From Ruegeria arenilitoris (GTDB taxonomy: Bacteria; Pseudomonadota; Alphaproteobacteria; Rhodobacterales; Rhodobacteraceae), in assembly GCF_013032445.1 (NCBI RefSeq), contig NZ_WQCA01000002.1, forward strand, positions 62,001 to 126,000: DNA of 64,000 bases, read 5' to 3'. Made by a program: the position numbers and the translations under genes. Shown piece after piece: positions 35,111-44,058 of this stretch (position 1 is its first letter; every line of letters starts with the position of its first letter). The notes under the pieces were generated by a model. It ran no database searches. It was not told where the DNA came from and saw only the letters and a list, made by a program, of their open reading frames with translations.

Positions 35111-36250
35111 TCAGGCAAAGTAATCCCGCAGGATGCGCGTATAGATCGCCTTGAGCTGTTCGATCTGCGCCACCTCAACACATTCATCCACCTGGTGCAT
35201 TGTGCGGCCCACCAGGCCGAACTCGACCACCGGACAGTGGTTCTTGACGAACCGCGCGTCCGAGGTGCCGCCCGTTGTGGACATCTCGGGCCGCACACCG
35301 GTTTCCGCCTCGATCGCCTGCGCCACCAATTCTGACAGCGGGCCGGGCGGGGTCAGGAAGCTTTCACCCGAAATCTTGATCTTGACCCCAACCTCGACCC
35401 CAAAGGTTTCGGCCACGTTTTGCGCCTCGGTCCGCAGCCATTCGCTGAGGCTTGCGCCGGAATGCAGATCATTGAAGCGTATATTTACCGCCCCGCTGCA
35501 TTGCGCCGGGATCACGTTGGTCGCTTCGTTGCCCGTGTCGATATTTACAACCGCCAGTGTCGAGGCGTCGAAATGATCAGTGCCCCGATCCAACTCGTGA
35601 CTGGCCAGCCGATCCATCAGCCGCGCCATCGCGGGCAGAGGGTTCTTCGCCCGGTGCGGATAAGCCGAGTGTCCCTGCACACCCGTCACGGTGAACCATG
35701 CGGTCATTGAGCCCCGGCGGCCGATCTTCATCATCTCACCCATGGTGTTCGGGCAGGTCGGTTCACCCACCAGACAGACCGACATCTTTTCATCCGCCTC
35801 GGCCATATAATCCAGCAACGCCGTAGTGCCGTCCAGCGCATCGGCCTCTTCATCGCCAGTGATGGTGAGGATCACGGCACCATCAGGCGGCGTGTCGCGC
35901 ACAAAATCCACCGCCGCTGCCGCAAAGGCCGCCACGCCGGATTTCATGTCGGTTGTGCCGCGCCCGTACATCACGCCATCGCGGATTTCGGCGCCAAAGG
36001 GCGGCATGGTCCAAGCGGCCTCATCCCCAACCGGAACGACATCGGTGTGACCGTTGAACCCAAAGCTGCGCACGTGGCCCTTTTCGCCCCAACGCGCAAA
36101 CAGATTGCTGATGCCGCCGCGGTCCACGCGGGTGCAGTCAAAGCCTGCATCGGACAGCAGTTGCTCCAATAAAACCAAGGCACCGCCTTCCTCGGGTGTG
36201 ACCGATGGGCAACGGGTCAGGGCCGCTGTCAATTCTACCGGATCTGTCAT
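35111..36250 (-). CDS. dapE: succinyl-diaminopimelate desuccinylase
   Basis: DapE hydrolyses N-succinyl-LL-diaminopimelate for lysine and peptidoglycan synthesis. The start at 36250 ([14 protein letters not shown]) gives 379 residues; upstream codons have no family similarity. Metal ligands are in '[12 protein letters not shown]', '[14 protein letters not shown]', '[12 protein letters not shown]' and the final histidine in '[10 protein letters not shown]'. dapD lies about 2 kb away on the same strand. Confidence 0.95.
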   Translation of the reverse strand: MTDPVELTAALTRCPSVTPEEGGALVLLEQLLSDAGFDCTRVDRGGISNLFARWGEKGHVRSFGFNGHTDVVPVGDEAAWTMPPFGAEIRDGVMYGRGTTDMKSGVAAFAAAAVDFVRDTPPDGAVILTITGDEEADALDGTTALLDYMAEADEKMSVCLVGEPTCPNTMGEMMKIGRRGSMTAWFTVTGVQGHSAYPHRAKNPLPAMARLMDRLASHELDRGTDHFDASTLAVVNIDTGNEATNVIPAQCSGAVNIRFNDLHSGASLSEWLRTEAQNVAETFGVEVGVKIKISGESFLTPPGPLSELVAQAIEAETGVRPEMSTTGGTSDARFVKNHCPVVEFGLVGRTMHQVDECVEVAQIEQLKAIYTRILRDYFA

Positions 36251-36449
36251 GGCGAGGCCCCTTTGGTTCGTTTGCGCGCACAGATTCAACGAATTGAGGC
36301 AATTGCCAACCCCTGCCCACGCAAATCTGATGCCTTTTTTCCGCGCAATCCACCCTGCCCCCCAAACAAAACACGGGTCTTTACCCCGCGACCGCCTTGC
36401 TGCACCGTTCAAATCTGCGTTAGAGCCCCGCGAAACAGGTGATTTGAAG
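36251..36449. other. intergenic region dapE / receptor-channel-like gene
   Basis: Divergent region of 199 bases. I see no small gene, terminator or repeat; it must hold the promoters of dapE and of the rightward membrane receptor gene. Confidence 0.5.
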
Positions 36450-37508
36450 ATGATACGCGCGCTTTTCGCATTGGTCTGCCTGACCTTTGCCATCCTTGCA
36501 CAGCAAAGTCGGGCCCAGACGCTGGATGTCACCACGGTGACCCGCCCTCCGTTTTCCTATGTCGAAGACGGGGCACAGACCGGATTTTCCATGGACCTGC
36601 TCGAGGCGCTGGCCGAGTCGCTGAACTGGGAGTATTCGGTCAATAGAGTCGGGACCTTCAACGACATGCTGGGCGCTGTGCAGGACGGGTCTGCCGATAT
36701 GGCCATCGCCAACATTTCGATCACCGCCGCGCGCGAGACGCAGATGGATTTCAGCCAGCCGATTTTCGAGGCCGGGTTGCAAATCATGGTCCCGTCCGAA
36801 GCCGCGCGCCAACCGTCACTGCTGCACGCGTTGCTGTCGCGCGAATTGTTCATCGCCATCGGTCTGGCCTTTGCCCTCTTGCTGGGCGGCGGCATGTTGA
36901 TGTGGACGTTCGAGCGCCGCTCGCAGCCCTATTTCGACCGCAAGCTGAACGAGGCATGGTTCCCGTCCTTCTGGTGGGCGCTGAACCTGGTGGTAAATGG
37001 CGGGTTCGAAGAGCGTATGCCGCGCACCCCGTTCGGTCGCCTTTTGGGTGTGGTTCTGGTGGTCTCGTCCCTGTTCATCGTGTCGGTGTTCACGGCACGC
37101 ATCACATCGGTCATGACGGTCGATGCGATCAGCGGCAGCGTAAATTCAGTCAACGATCTGTATGGCAAGCAGGTCGGCACGATTTCAAATTCAACGGCCG
37201 CCAGTTTCCTGAACCGACGTGAGATCGAGTTCACTGGGTATTCCGGTCTTGAAGAGATGCTGACCGCCTTCAAGGACAAAAACCTGGATGCCGTGGTCTT
37301 CGACGCCCCGATCCTGTCTTATTATGCGGCGCACGAAGGGCGCCGGATCGCGTCCATGACCGGTGGAGTTTTCCTACGCGAAAGCTATGGGATCGCCTTC
37401 CCGACCGGCTCACCTCTGGTTGAGGACGTCAATCAGGCGCTGTTGTCGATGCGCGAAGACGGCACCTATGACGAGATTTACCGCAAGTGGTTCGGGGTGC
37501 GGAATTAA
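36450..37508 (+). CDS. ionotropic-receptor-like protein: split solute-binding domain with two membrane helices
   Basis: From the ATG at 36450 the 352-residue protein has a signal peptide (1-22), the first lobe of a solute-binding domain (about 25-120, with Arg95 in '[14 protein letters not shown]'), a membrane helix (133-153), a re-entrant pore-like segment (170-192, '[18 protein letters not shown]'), a second helix (195-220) and the second lobe (225-350, '[12 protein letters not shown]'). This is the layout of prokaryotic glutamate-receptor channels of the GluR0 type. The potassium-filter sequence TVGYG is not present; NGGFEE takes its place. It may be a channel of different selectivity or a receptor without conductance. 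Confidence 0.75.
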   Translation: MIRALFALVCLTFAILAQQSRAQTLDVTTVTRPPFSYVEDGAQTGFSMDLLEALAESLNWEYSVNRVGTFNDMLGAVQDGSADMAIANISITAARETQMDFSQPIFEAGLQIMVPSEAARQPSLLHALLSRELFIAIGLAFALLLGGGMLMWTFERRSQPYFDRKLNEAWFPSFWWALNLVVNGGFEERMPRTPFGRLLGVVLVVSSLFIVSVFTARITSVMTVDAISGSVNSVNDLYGKQVGTISNSTAASFLNRREIEFTGYSGLEEMLTAFKDKNLDAVVFDAPILSYYAAHEGRRIASMTGGVFLRESYGIAFPTGSPLVEDVNQALLSMREDGTYDEIYRKWFGVRN

Positions 37509-37849
37509 GCCTGTTCCTCATCGCCAAAGAACGGCGTCATCTGCGCAACGATGACCGCGTTTTCGTCCAAAGCCCGTTGCATCAGCGCCCGTTCGTCTGG
37601 ATCAATGTCGTGGCCCTGCGCTTCGCGCTCGGCCAGAGTGCCATAGCCGGTGACATCCAGCGGCGCGGTGTCGGCCTGTTTCAGAATGGCTACGGTTTCG
37701 CGCACGGCTTCGGCCTCATCAACACCGCTGGCGAAACACATCAGCGCTGCCCCGGTCGCGCCTTCGGGCAGGCCGTCGCCATCCTTGCGGCCGATCTGCA
37801 CAAGCAGAGTATAGACCTGCTGACGAGAGGGTTTCTTTTGCTTTTCCAT
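37505..37849 (-). CDS. conserved hypothetical protein
   Basis: The start at 37849 ([16 protein letters not shown]) gives 114 residues, soluble, mostly helical, with '[14 protein letters not shown]', '[23 protein letters not shown]' and '[14 protein letters not shown]'. I recognise no function; similar short proteins occur in roseobacters. It is convergent with the receptor-channel gene (4-base overlap). Confidence 0.65.
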   Translation of the reverse strand: MEKQKKPSRQQVYTLLVQIGRKDGDGLPEGATGAALMCFASGVDEAEAVRETVAILKQADTAPLDVTGYGTLAEREAQGHDIDPDERALMQRALDENAVIVAQMTPFFGDEEQA

Positions 37850-37955
37850 GTGGGGGGCCATAGCCGCGTGCCAGCCCACGGTCAAGCGGTCGGCAATTGC
37901 AGGACGCCGCCTGCGCGGTCATAGTGCCTGGACATAAACCGCAAAGGATCTTTCG

Positions 37956-38291
37956 ATGGCGTACCCAGATTTCATCACCGACTTCCCCAGCCTCGACGTG
38001 CCCTTCCCCGAGGACGTGGTGCAATCAGCGGTGATCCGGTCGGATGCGGGGCTGGTGGCGTTCTTCACCTTCCTGAAGGATTTCGAACTGCCCGCGCATT
38101 CGCACAAGGCGCAATGGGGTACAGTGATCGAGGGTACCGTGGAACTGACCATCGGGAATGAGACAAAAACCTATCGCCCCGGCGACAGCTACTCGATCCC
38201 CTCCGGCGTCGAACATGGCGGCAAGATCAAGGCCGGAACGCGAGTGATCGACGTGTTCGAGGAACCCGACCGCTATCCGGTTAAAGGTTAA
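37956..38291 (+). CDS. cupin-fold protein
   Basis: The 111-residue product is a single cupin barrel with the metal-binding motif 'LPAHSHKAQWGTVIEGTVEL' (histidines and glutamate) and 'YRPGDSYSIPSGVEHGG'. The substrate is unknown. It faces dapD across a bidirectional terminator. Confidence 0.85.
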   Translation: MAYPDFITDFPSLDVPFPEDVVQSAVIRSDAGLVAFFTFLKDFELPAHSHKAQWGTVIEGTVELTIGNETKTYRPGDSYSIPSGVEHGGKIKAGTRVIDVFEEPDRYPVKG

Positions 38292-38292
38292 C

Positions 38293-38329
38293 AAAAAAGG
38301 CCGCAGCATCGTGCTGCGGCCCTTGTTTT
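38293..38329. terminator. bidirectional rho-independent terminator
   Basis: Perfect 9-bp stem GGCCGCAGC/GCTGCGGCC with a 5-base loop and T-rich tails on both strands (CTTGTTTT rightward, TTTTTT leftward) between the convergent cupin and dapD genes. Confidence 0.92.
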
Positions 38330-38343
38330 GATCAGCGGACCGA

Positions 38344-39171
38344 TCAGTCGCGCAGCAACTCGTTGATCCCGGTTTTCGAGCGGGTCTTCTCGTCCACCCG
38401 CTTCACGATCACGGCGCAGTACAGGCTGACATTGTTCTTGGACGGCATCGAGCCGGCAACGACCACCGAGTAGGGCGGTACTTCACCATACATGACCTCT
38501 CCGGTTTCGCGGTCGACGATCTTGGTCGACTTGCCGATGAATACGCCCATGCCCAAAACCGAGCCTTCGCGGACAATGCAGCCCTCGACCACCTCGGAAC
38601 GGGCACCGATAAAGCAATTGTCCTCGATGATGGTCGGACCTGCCTGCATCGGCTCCAGGACGCCGCCGATACCGACACCGCCAGACAAGTGCACGTTCTT
38701 GCCGATCTGTGCGCAGGACCCAACAGTGGCCCATGTATCGACCATGGTACCTTCGTCGACATAGGCGCCCAGGTTCACGAAGGACGGCATCAGCACCACG
38801 CCCGGTGCGATGTAGGCCGATTTACGAACCACACAGTTCGGAACGGCGCGGAAGCCTGCGGCTTGCCACTGGTTCTCACCCCAACCGGCGAACTTGCTGT
38901 CCACCTTGTCCCACCAGCCACCAGCCTGAGGGCCACCGGTCTGGATTTCCATATCCTTGATGCGGAAGCCCAGCAGAACCGCTTTCTTGGCCCACTGGTT
39001 CACGTGCCAGTCACCGCTTTCCAGCTTTTCGGCCACACGCAGCGAGCCGCTGTCCAGCGCGTTCAGCGTATCTTCGATCGCTTCACGGGTCTCGCCGGTG
39101 GTGGCGGGCGTGATGGTGTCTCGCGCCTCCCAGGCGGCTTCGATGGCGGCTTCCAGTTGCGCGTTGGACAT
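38344..39171 (-). CDS. dapD: 2,3,4,5-tetrahydropyridine-2,6-dicarboxylate N-succinyltransferase
   Basis: DapD makes N-succinyl-2-amino-6-ketopimelate in the succinylase lysine/DAP route. The 275-residue protein has the characteristic '[13 protein letters not shown]' and '[26 protein letters not shown]', then left-handed beta-helix repeats ('[22 protein letters not shown]'), ending '[14 protein letters not shown]'. With dapE nearby this marks the succinylase branch. Confidence 0.96.
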   Translation of the reverse strand: MSNAQLEAAIEAAWEARDTITPATTGETREAIEDTLNALDSGSLRVAEKLESGDWHVNQWAKKAVLLGFRIKDMEIQTGGPQAGGWWDKVDSKFAGWGENQWQAAGFRAVPNCVVRKSAYIAPGVVLMPSFVNLGAYVDEGTMVDTWATVGSCAQIGKNVHLSGGVGIGGVLEPMQAGPTIIEDNCFIGARSEVVEGCIVREGSVLGMGVFIGKSTKIVDRETGEVMYGEVPPYSVVVAGSMPSKNNVSLYCAVIVKRVDEKTRSKTGINELLRD

Positions 39172-39279
39172 GTGAGGGCTCCCTGCAGAATCTGTTCACG
39201 TTGGTGTTGCCTATACGCAAGCGAAGGACTGGCCGCAATGCGACGCTGAACGCGCGCTTTGCGGCTGTTTGCTGCGGTT

Positions 39280-40197
39280 TTAAGCGCCCAGTGGGTTCGG
39301 AGAGATATTGCCGCCGCAGATCAGCACCGCCACTCGCTCACCCGGTTCCGGCTGGTAAGCCCCGGACAGCAGCGCCGCCAGCGCCGTTGCGCCCGCTGGT
39401 TCCACCAGAATCCGATGCGCTTGCCACAGGAGTTGCTGGGCCTCGGCAATGGCCTCATCGCTGACCAGAACAGACGTCATCCCCTGTGCCAGCCCGAAAC
39501 AGATCGAGCCAATCCGCCGCGCGCCCAATGCATTGGCGGCGATGCCAGAGACGGTGACGTCCACCGGCTCACCCGCCTGCAAGGCCGCATTCAGCGCGCA
39601 GGAGGTTTCGGGTTCGACCGCCACGATCTTGCGTGCGCCCTGAAACCAGCCCAGTGCACCGGCGATCAACCCGCCGCCGCCGACGGCGATCAGAACGGTA
39701 TCGGCCTGAAGACCCTGCGCCTCCCATTCGGCAAAGCAGGTGCCCTGCCCTGCCACGGTGGCGGGCGCGTCATAGGCATGGATCTGCATAGCACCTGTCG
39801 CCTCTTCGTGCTCCTGCGCACCCATCAACGCGTTGGCGTATTCGCCGGGCACCACGCTCAGATCAGCGCCGGTCTGCTCGATCAGGGCAATCTTGGACGG
39901 CCCGGCAATCTCCGGCACGAAGATCTTCGCCGGATAGCCCAGCGACCGCGCCGCATAGGCCGCCGCCGCGCCATGATTGCCGCCGGACGCTGCCACGACG
40001 CCCGCGTCGGGCACATCCGAGCTCAGCAGCGTGTTGAACGCCCCGCGCGCCTTGAAACTGCCGGTATGCTGCAGATGCTCCAGCTTCATCTCGACCGGGT
40101 AACCCAGCCCCAAGGCCCGGCTCTCCATCACCGGCGTCACCTGCACATATCCGTTGATCCGGTTGGCGGCTGCTGAAATTTCACTCTTCCAATTCAT
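39280..40197 (-). CDS. serine/threonine dehydratase (PLP fold type II)
   Basis: The 305-residue enzyme has the PLP lysine in 'HTGSFKARGAFN', the substrate loop 'ASGGNHGAAAAYAA', and the PLP-phosphate-binding 'AVGGGGLIAG'. It lacks the C-terminal ACT regulatory domain of IlvA, so a catabolic-type threonine/serine dehydratase is likely; serine racemase-like activity is possible. Confidence 0.88.
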   Translation of the reverse strand: MNWKSEISAAANRINGYVQVTPVMESRALGLGYPVEMKLEHLQHTGSFKARGAFNTLLSSDVPDAGVVAASGGNHGAAAAYAARSLGYPAKIFVPEIAGPSKIALIEQTGADLSVVPGEYANALMGAQEHEEATGAMQIHAYDAPATVAGQGTCFAEWEAQGLQADTVLIAVGGGGLIAGALGWFQGARKIVAVEPETSCALNAALQAGEPVDVTVSGIAANALGARRIGSICFGLAQGMTSVLVSDEAIAEAQQLLWQAHRILVEPAGATALAALLSGAYQPEPGERVAVLICGGNISPNPLGA

Positions 40198-40276
40198 TGT
40201 TGTTCTTCCGTGACTGGCGCTCTGGCCGCGAACCCTATAGCTGTTTTACGAACACGCAAGCAGGGATAGATCACCC

Positions 40277-41119
40277 ATGAGAGAAGACCGCCTGAGCCCC
40301 TTCCGCGACGCGCAAACCGACCGCTCGACCGCGAGCGAGGTGCCGGACACGCCGCAGACCCGCTCACCCGCCTATCGCCTTGCCTTTGCCGACGACGATT
40401 TCCTGTGTCGGGATGAGCTGCGCCCGGTGCGCCTGCAGCTGGAATTGCTGAAACCCGAGATGATCATGACCGAGCGCGAGATCACCTCGACCATCGTCAT
40501 GTTCGGCGGCGCGCGCATTCCCGAGCCATCTCAGAAACACACGGCACGGACCCAGACGCTGGCCAACCTATCGGAGTACTATGACGAGGCCCGTGAGTTC
40601 GCCCGACTGATGACCGAGAAATCGAACGAAACCGGCTGCCGCGAAAACGTGATCGTCACAGGCGGTGGCCCTGGTGTGATGGAGGCCGGGAACCGCGGCG
40701 CGCAGGATGCAGGCGGCTGCTCGATCGGCCTGAACATCGTGCTGCCGCATGAGCAGGCACCGAACGAATTTGTAACCCCCGACCTCAGCTTTAACTTCCA
40801 CTACTTCGCGATCCGCAAGATGCACTTCCTGATGCGCGCCCGTGCCATCACCATCTTTCCGGGCGGCTTCGGCACCATGGATGAGCTGTTCGAATCCCTC
40901 ACCCTGATCCAGACCGGCCGGATGGAGCGCGTGCCCTTCCTGCTGTTCGGCCGCGAGTTCTGGGAAAAGGTCATCAATTGGGAAGCGCTGGCTGATGCTG
41001 GCACCATCTCGGACGAAGACCTCGACCTGTTCCGCTTTGTCGATACCGCGCAAGAGGCGGTCGATATCATCGAGAACTGGGAACCCGCCCCACCGCGCGA
41101 CGAAATCCCGGGGCGCTGA
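40277..41119 (+). CDS. LOG-family (lysine decarboxylase-like) protein
   Basis: The 280-residue protein has the family's 'FGGARIP', 'GGGPGVMEAGNRGA' and 'PGGFGTMDELFE' motifs. Studied members are cytokinin riboside 5'-monophosphate phosphoribohydrolases or related nucleotide hydrolases, not lysine decarboxylases as often labelled. It is transcribed with the PLP enzyme that starts 3 bases after its stop. Confidence 0.9.
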   Translation: MREDRLSPFRDAQTDRSTASEVPDTPQTRSPAYRLAFADDDFLCRDELRPVRLQLELLKPEMIMTEREITSTIVMFGGARIPEPSQKHTARTQTLANLSEYYDEAREFARLMTEKSNETGCRENVIVTGGGPGVMEAGNRGAQDAGGCSIGLNIVLPHEQAPNEFVTPDLSFNFHYFAIRKMHFLMRARAITIFPGGFGTMDELFESLTLIQTGRMERVPFLLFGREFWEKVINWEALADAGTISDEDLDLFRFVDTAQEAVDIIENWEPAPPRDEIPGR

Positions 41120-41122
41120 GGG

Positions 41123-42217
41123 ATGCCAAAGATCGGAGAGATGCTGCATCTGCGCGGCAATGCGCTGAACGCGGGGGATCCTGTAGCGTTGCCGCTGACC
41201 CAAAGCAGCATGTATCATTTGCCCGGTGCGCCCGATGGCCTGCCCACCTATGGCCGGGTCGACAACGCGACATGGCAGCATCTGGAACATGTTCTGGCCC
41301 ATCTGGAAGGCGCGCCCTGCCTGAGTTTTCCGTCGGGCATGGGCGCGATCTCGGCGGCCTTGTTCGCCACCGTGAAAGCCGGATCGCGCCTGCTGATCCC
41401 ATCGGACGGCTATTACGTTACGCGGGTGTTGGCCGAGAGGTTTCTATCCGGGCTAGGAGTTTCAGTCACCGAACGCCCCACAACCACCTTCACCGAAGGC
41501 GGGTTCGACGGCTTCGATGTGGTCTTTGTCGAAAGCCCATCGAACCCCGGGCTGGATATGATCGACTTGCCCGCCATCGCTTTGGCCGTGCGCGCGGCGG
41601 GTGGCATCACGATTGCCGACAACACTACCCTGACGCCGTTGGGCCAGCGCCCGCTGGATGTGGGCATCGACGTTGTGGTGGCATCTGACACCAAAGCCAT
41701 GGGCGGACATTCCGACTTGCTGATGGGTCATGTGGCCAGCTGTAACACGCAGATCATGGAGCGGGTTGAGGAATGGCGGCGCGTTTCAGGCGCGATCCCG
41801 GGCCCGCATGAGGCCTGGCTGCTGCATCGCGGGTTGGAAACGCTGGACGTGCGGTTTGACCGGATGTGCTCTACTGCGCAGGTTCTGTCCGAGCGTCTGG
41901 CAGAACATCCAGCCGTGAAACACATCCGCTATCCTGGCTTGTCCGGCGATCCTTCGCATACATTGGCCAAAGCCCAAACCACGCGGTTCGGCTTCCTCTT
42001 GTCGATCACGCTGGAGTCGGAAGACAAGGCCGAGACCTTCATCAACACCTGCCCGATGCTGCGTCCCGCCACATCCTTCGGCGGTGTCCACAGTTCTGCC
42101 GAGCGCCGCGCGCGGTGGGGCGACGATGTTGACCCCGCTTTCATCCGCCTGTCAGTGGGCTGTGAGCCGCTAGAGGAACTGTGGCAAGCGATCGAGGCCA
42201 GTCTGAACGCGCTGTGA
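41123..42217 (+). CDS. trans-sulfuration-type PLP enzyme (cystathionine beta-lyase-like)
   Basis: The 364-residue enzyme is in the Cys/Met metabolism family: 'TYGRVDNATWQHLE', 'CLSFPSGMGAISAALFA', the PLP Asp in 'GITIADNTTLTP', the Schiff-base lysine in 'ASDTKAMGGHSDL', and 'FGGVHSSAERRAR' near the end. Beta-lyase, gamma-lyase or gamma-synthase activity cannot be decided from sequence; the length and Tyr/Asp pattern fit a beta-lyase-like branch. Operonic with the LOG-family gene. Confidence 0.88.
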   Translation: MPKIGEMLHLRGNALNAGDPVALPLTQSSMYHLPGAPDGLPTYGRVDNATWQHLEHVLAHLEGAPCLSFPSGMGAISAALFATVKAGSRLLIPSDGYYVTRVLAERFLSGLGVSVTERPTTTFTEGGFDGFDVVFVESPSNPGLDMIDLPAIALAVRAAGGITIADNTTLTPLGQRPLDVGIDVVVASDTKAMGGHSDLLMGHVASCNTQIMERVEEWRRVSGAIPGPHEAWLLHRGLETLDVRFDRMCSTAQVLSERLAEHPAVKHIRYPGLSGDPSHTLAKAQTTRFGFLLSITLESEDKAETFINTCPMLRPATSFGGVHSSAERRARWGDDVDPAFIRLSVGCEPLEELWQAIEASLNAL

Positions 42218-42601
42218 TTACTTCTTGGGCTCGCGCAGTTCCGTGAATACATAGATCGGCAACACAATGCTGCCGATCAGCGCCCCTAGCCAGACCAGCA
42301 ATGTTGCGGCCAGAAGGTTGGAAATCCCTCCAATCGTCAGCCCGTTGGTCACCAGATCGGTCACAAGCAAACCCACAAAAGTCACGATCAAAGCGATCCC
42401 ACCTTTCAGAGCAGGCGCTTTCTTTTCCCCCAGCTTCAGGATGAGCGGCTCGGCGATCCACTGAACCAGCGTGAAGACGATCACCACCACGATGAACGAG
42501 ATCGGCCGGATCGCAAATTCCGGTAGCAGAATCGCAGCAATCAACAACCCGATGGCATTCCCGGCCAGCAGGGCCAGAATGGACTTGAGTCTGCGCGTCA
42601 T
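42218..42601 (-). CDS. small membrane protein with four helices
   Basis: The start at 42601 (MTRRLKSILALLAGN) follows GGAGAT and gives 127 residues with about four hydrophobic helices ('LLAGNAIGLLIAAILL', 'ISFIVVVIVFTLVQWI', 'GIALIVTFVGLLVTDLV', 'NLLAATLLVWLGALIGSIVL'). It looks like the phage-holin superfamily IV / DUF1440-like membrane proteins but I would not assign a function. Divergent from the DnaJ-type gene. Confidence 0.75.
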   Translation of the reverse strand: MTRRLKSILALLAGNAIGLLIAAILLPEFAIRPISFIVVVIVFTLVQWIAEPLILKLGEKKAPALKGGIALIVTFVGLLVTDLVTNGLTIGGISNLLAATLLVWLGALIGSIVLPIYVFTELREPKK

Positions 42602-42695
42602 GGGGATCTCCGTCAAAAAACAATGCGAAACATGCATATGTTAACAGACCTGCGGGAATTTGCGAGCGGTTTCAAAAGCCACTTCCTTTTGGCCC

Positions 42696-42720
42696 CTTGA
42701 AAACGCATGATAAAACCATC
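42696..42720 (+). promoter_or_regulatory. candidate heat-shock (sigma-32-type) promoter of cbpA-like gene
   Basis: CTTGAAA (42696-42702) and CCATC (42716-42720) are separated by 13 bases, close to the sigma-32 pattern CTTGAAA-N11-15-CCCCAT, about 30 bases before the chaperone ATG. Confidence 0.35.
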
Positions 42721-42748
42721 CTGTTCCGCCCGACCCGCGAGAGGTGAG

Positions 42749-43666
42749 ATGAGCGACAATCCCTATTCCGCCCTTGGCGTCACTCAAGACGCCAGCGATG
42801 CCGAGATCAAAAAGGCCTATCGGCGCATCGCCAAGGAATGCCACCCTGATCTGAAACCCGGTGACGCTGAGGCCGAAGCCAAGTTCAAGGCCGCAGCTGC
42901 CGCCTATGATCTGCTGAAAGACCCGGAAAAGCGGGGGCAGTACGACCGGGGCGAAATTGACGCCTCGGGTCAGGAACGCCCCCAACAGCAATACTATCGC
43001 GACTATGCCGAGGCTGCCGGAAACCCTTATCGCGGGCGTCAGGCAGATCCGGACGACATGTCGGATATTTTCGCTGAGTTCATGCGAGGTCGCGGTGGAT
43101 ATGGCCAGCGCACGCAAGAGTTCCACGCGCCGGGACATAATCGCGCCTACAGCCTGCAGATCAGCTTTCTGGATGCGGTGTTTGGCGCCAGCCAGAAACT
43201 GACCCTGCCCGATGGCGACCGGATTGAGGTGAAAATCCCGGCAGGCATTACCGACGGCCAGACCATCCGCCTGCGCGGCAAGGGCGATCCGGGCTTTGGC
43301 GAGGGGCCTCCGGGCGACGCGCTGGTCACGGTCTCGGTTGCGAAACACCCGGTTTTTGATCGTCAGGGTGACGATATCCACATCACCCTGCCGATCACAA
43401 TTGATGAGGCCGTTCTGGGCGGCAAGGTGCCCGCCCCCACCATCGACGGCGGCGTTAATGTCCGCGTCCCGGCGGGCACCAGCAGCGGCAAGACCCTGCG
43501 TCTGCGCGGCAAGGGAGTCAAGAAACGTGGCTCATCTGACCGTGGTGATCAATTGATCGAGCTAACCATCACGATGCCCGACCAGATCGACGATGACCTC
43601 AAGCAGTTTATGGAGACATGGCGCGAAACTCACAGCTATGATCCGCGCAAAGGAATGCCGTCATGA
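42749..43666 (+). CDS. cbpA: DnaJ-type co-chaperone CbpA
   Basis: CbpA-like proteins stimulate DnaK. The 305-residue protein has an N-terminal J domain with the HPD triad ('ECHPDLKPGD'), a Gly/Arg-rich linker and two DnaJ C-terminal beta domains ('FLDAVFGASQKLTLPDGDR', 'DDIHITLPITIDEAVLGGKV'). The zinc-finger of DnaJ is absent, which marks the CbpA type. The ATG at 42749 follows GAGGTGAG. It overlaps cbpM by 4 bases. Confidence 0.93.
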   Translation: MSDNPYSALGVTQDASDAEIKKAYRRIAKECHPDLKPGDAEAEAKFKAAAAAYDLLKDPEKRGQYDRGEIDASGQERPQQQYYRDYAEAAGNPYRGRQADPDDMSDIFAEFMRGRGGYGQRTQEFHAPGHNRAYSLQISFLDAVFGASQKLTLPDGDRIEVKIPAGITDGQTIRLRGKGDPGFGEGPPGDALVTVSVAKHPVFDRQGDDIHITLPITIDEAVLGGKVPAPTIDGGVNVRVPAGTSSGKTLRLRGKGVKKRGSSDRGDQLIELTITMPDQIDDDLKQFMETWRETHSYDPRKGMPS

Positions 43667-44001
43667 GCCTGACCGAAGAGCAACTGATCGCAACCGTCAC
43701 CCGCCTGACCTCGGCCCGGCTGACCGAGTATCTGGCCGCCGAGATTGTGATCCCCGAACAAACGGATGAGGGTCTGGTCTATCACAGCCTCGATGTCGCC
43801 CGTCTGGAACTGGCCTGTGAGCTGCATGAGCAATACGAGATGGAGCCGGATGCGCTGTCGATGATGATCTCGCTGATCGACCAGATGCATGGGTTGCGCG
43901 CCGAACTGCGCGAGGTGCTGAACGCGGTCGAGGCGCAGCCCGACCCCGTCCGCAAACAACTGATCGAGGTCATCGGCACAGCGCGGTTCCGTCGCAGATA
44001 A
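43663..44001 (+). CDS. cbpM: chaperone modulator CbpM
   Basis: CbpM binds the J domain of CbpA and inhibits it. The 112-residue helical protein has 'LTSARLTEYLAAEIV', 'GLVYHSLDVARLELACELHEQYEM' and 'LIDQMHGLRAELREVL', as in CbpM/MerR-like modulators. It starts at an ATGA overlap with cbpA. Confidence 0.88.
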   Translation: MSLTEEQLIATVTRLTSARLTEYLAAEIVIPEQTDEGLVYHSLDVARLELACELHEQYEMEPDALSMMISLIDQMHGLRAELREVLNAVEAQPDPVRKQLIEVIGTARFRRR

Positions 44002-44056
44002 CGGGCTTTTGGACTCGGGCTCTTTGCCGTAAAAGGCCCCCTTGATCCAAAGCCCG
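44002..44056 (+). repeat. long imperfect inverted repeat filling the cbpM-trhP gap
   Basis: CGGGCTTTTGGA near 44002 and TCCAAAGCCCG at 44046-44056 form a stem of about 11 bp with one bulge, with an inner imperfect stem (GGGC-CTTT/AAAG-GCCC). The structure reaches into the region just before the next gene's start, where no clear ribosome-binding site is visible. Confidence 0.45.
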
Positions 44057-44058
44057 GT

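Noticed and set aside
36054..36449. N-terminal extension of the receptor-channel gene back to 36054
   Set aside because: It would overlap dapE; the signal peptide starts exactly at the ATG at 36450.
36251..36535. N-terminal extension of dapE to 36535
   Set aside because: Added residues are low-complexity and not conserved in DapE; the ATG at 36250 gives the family length.
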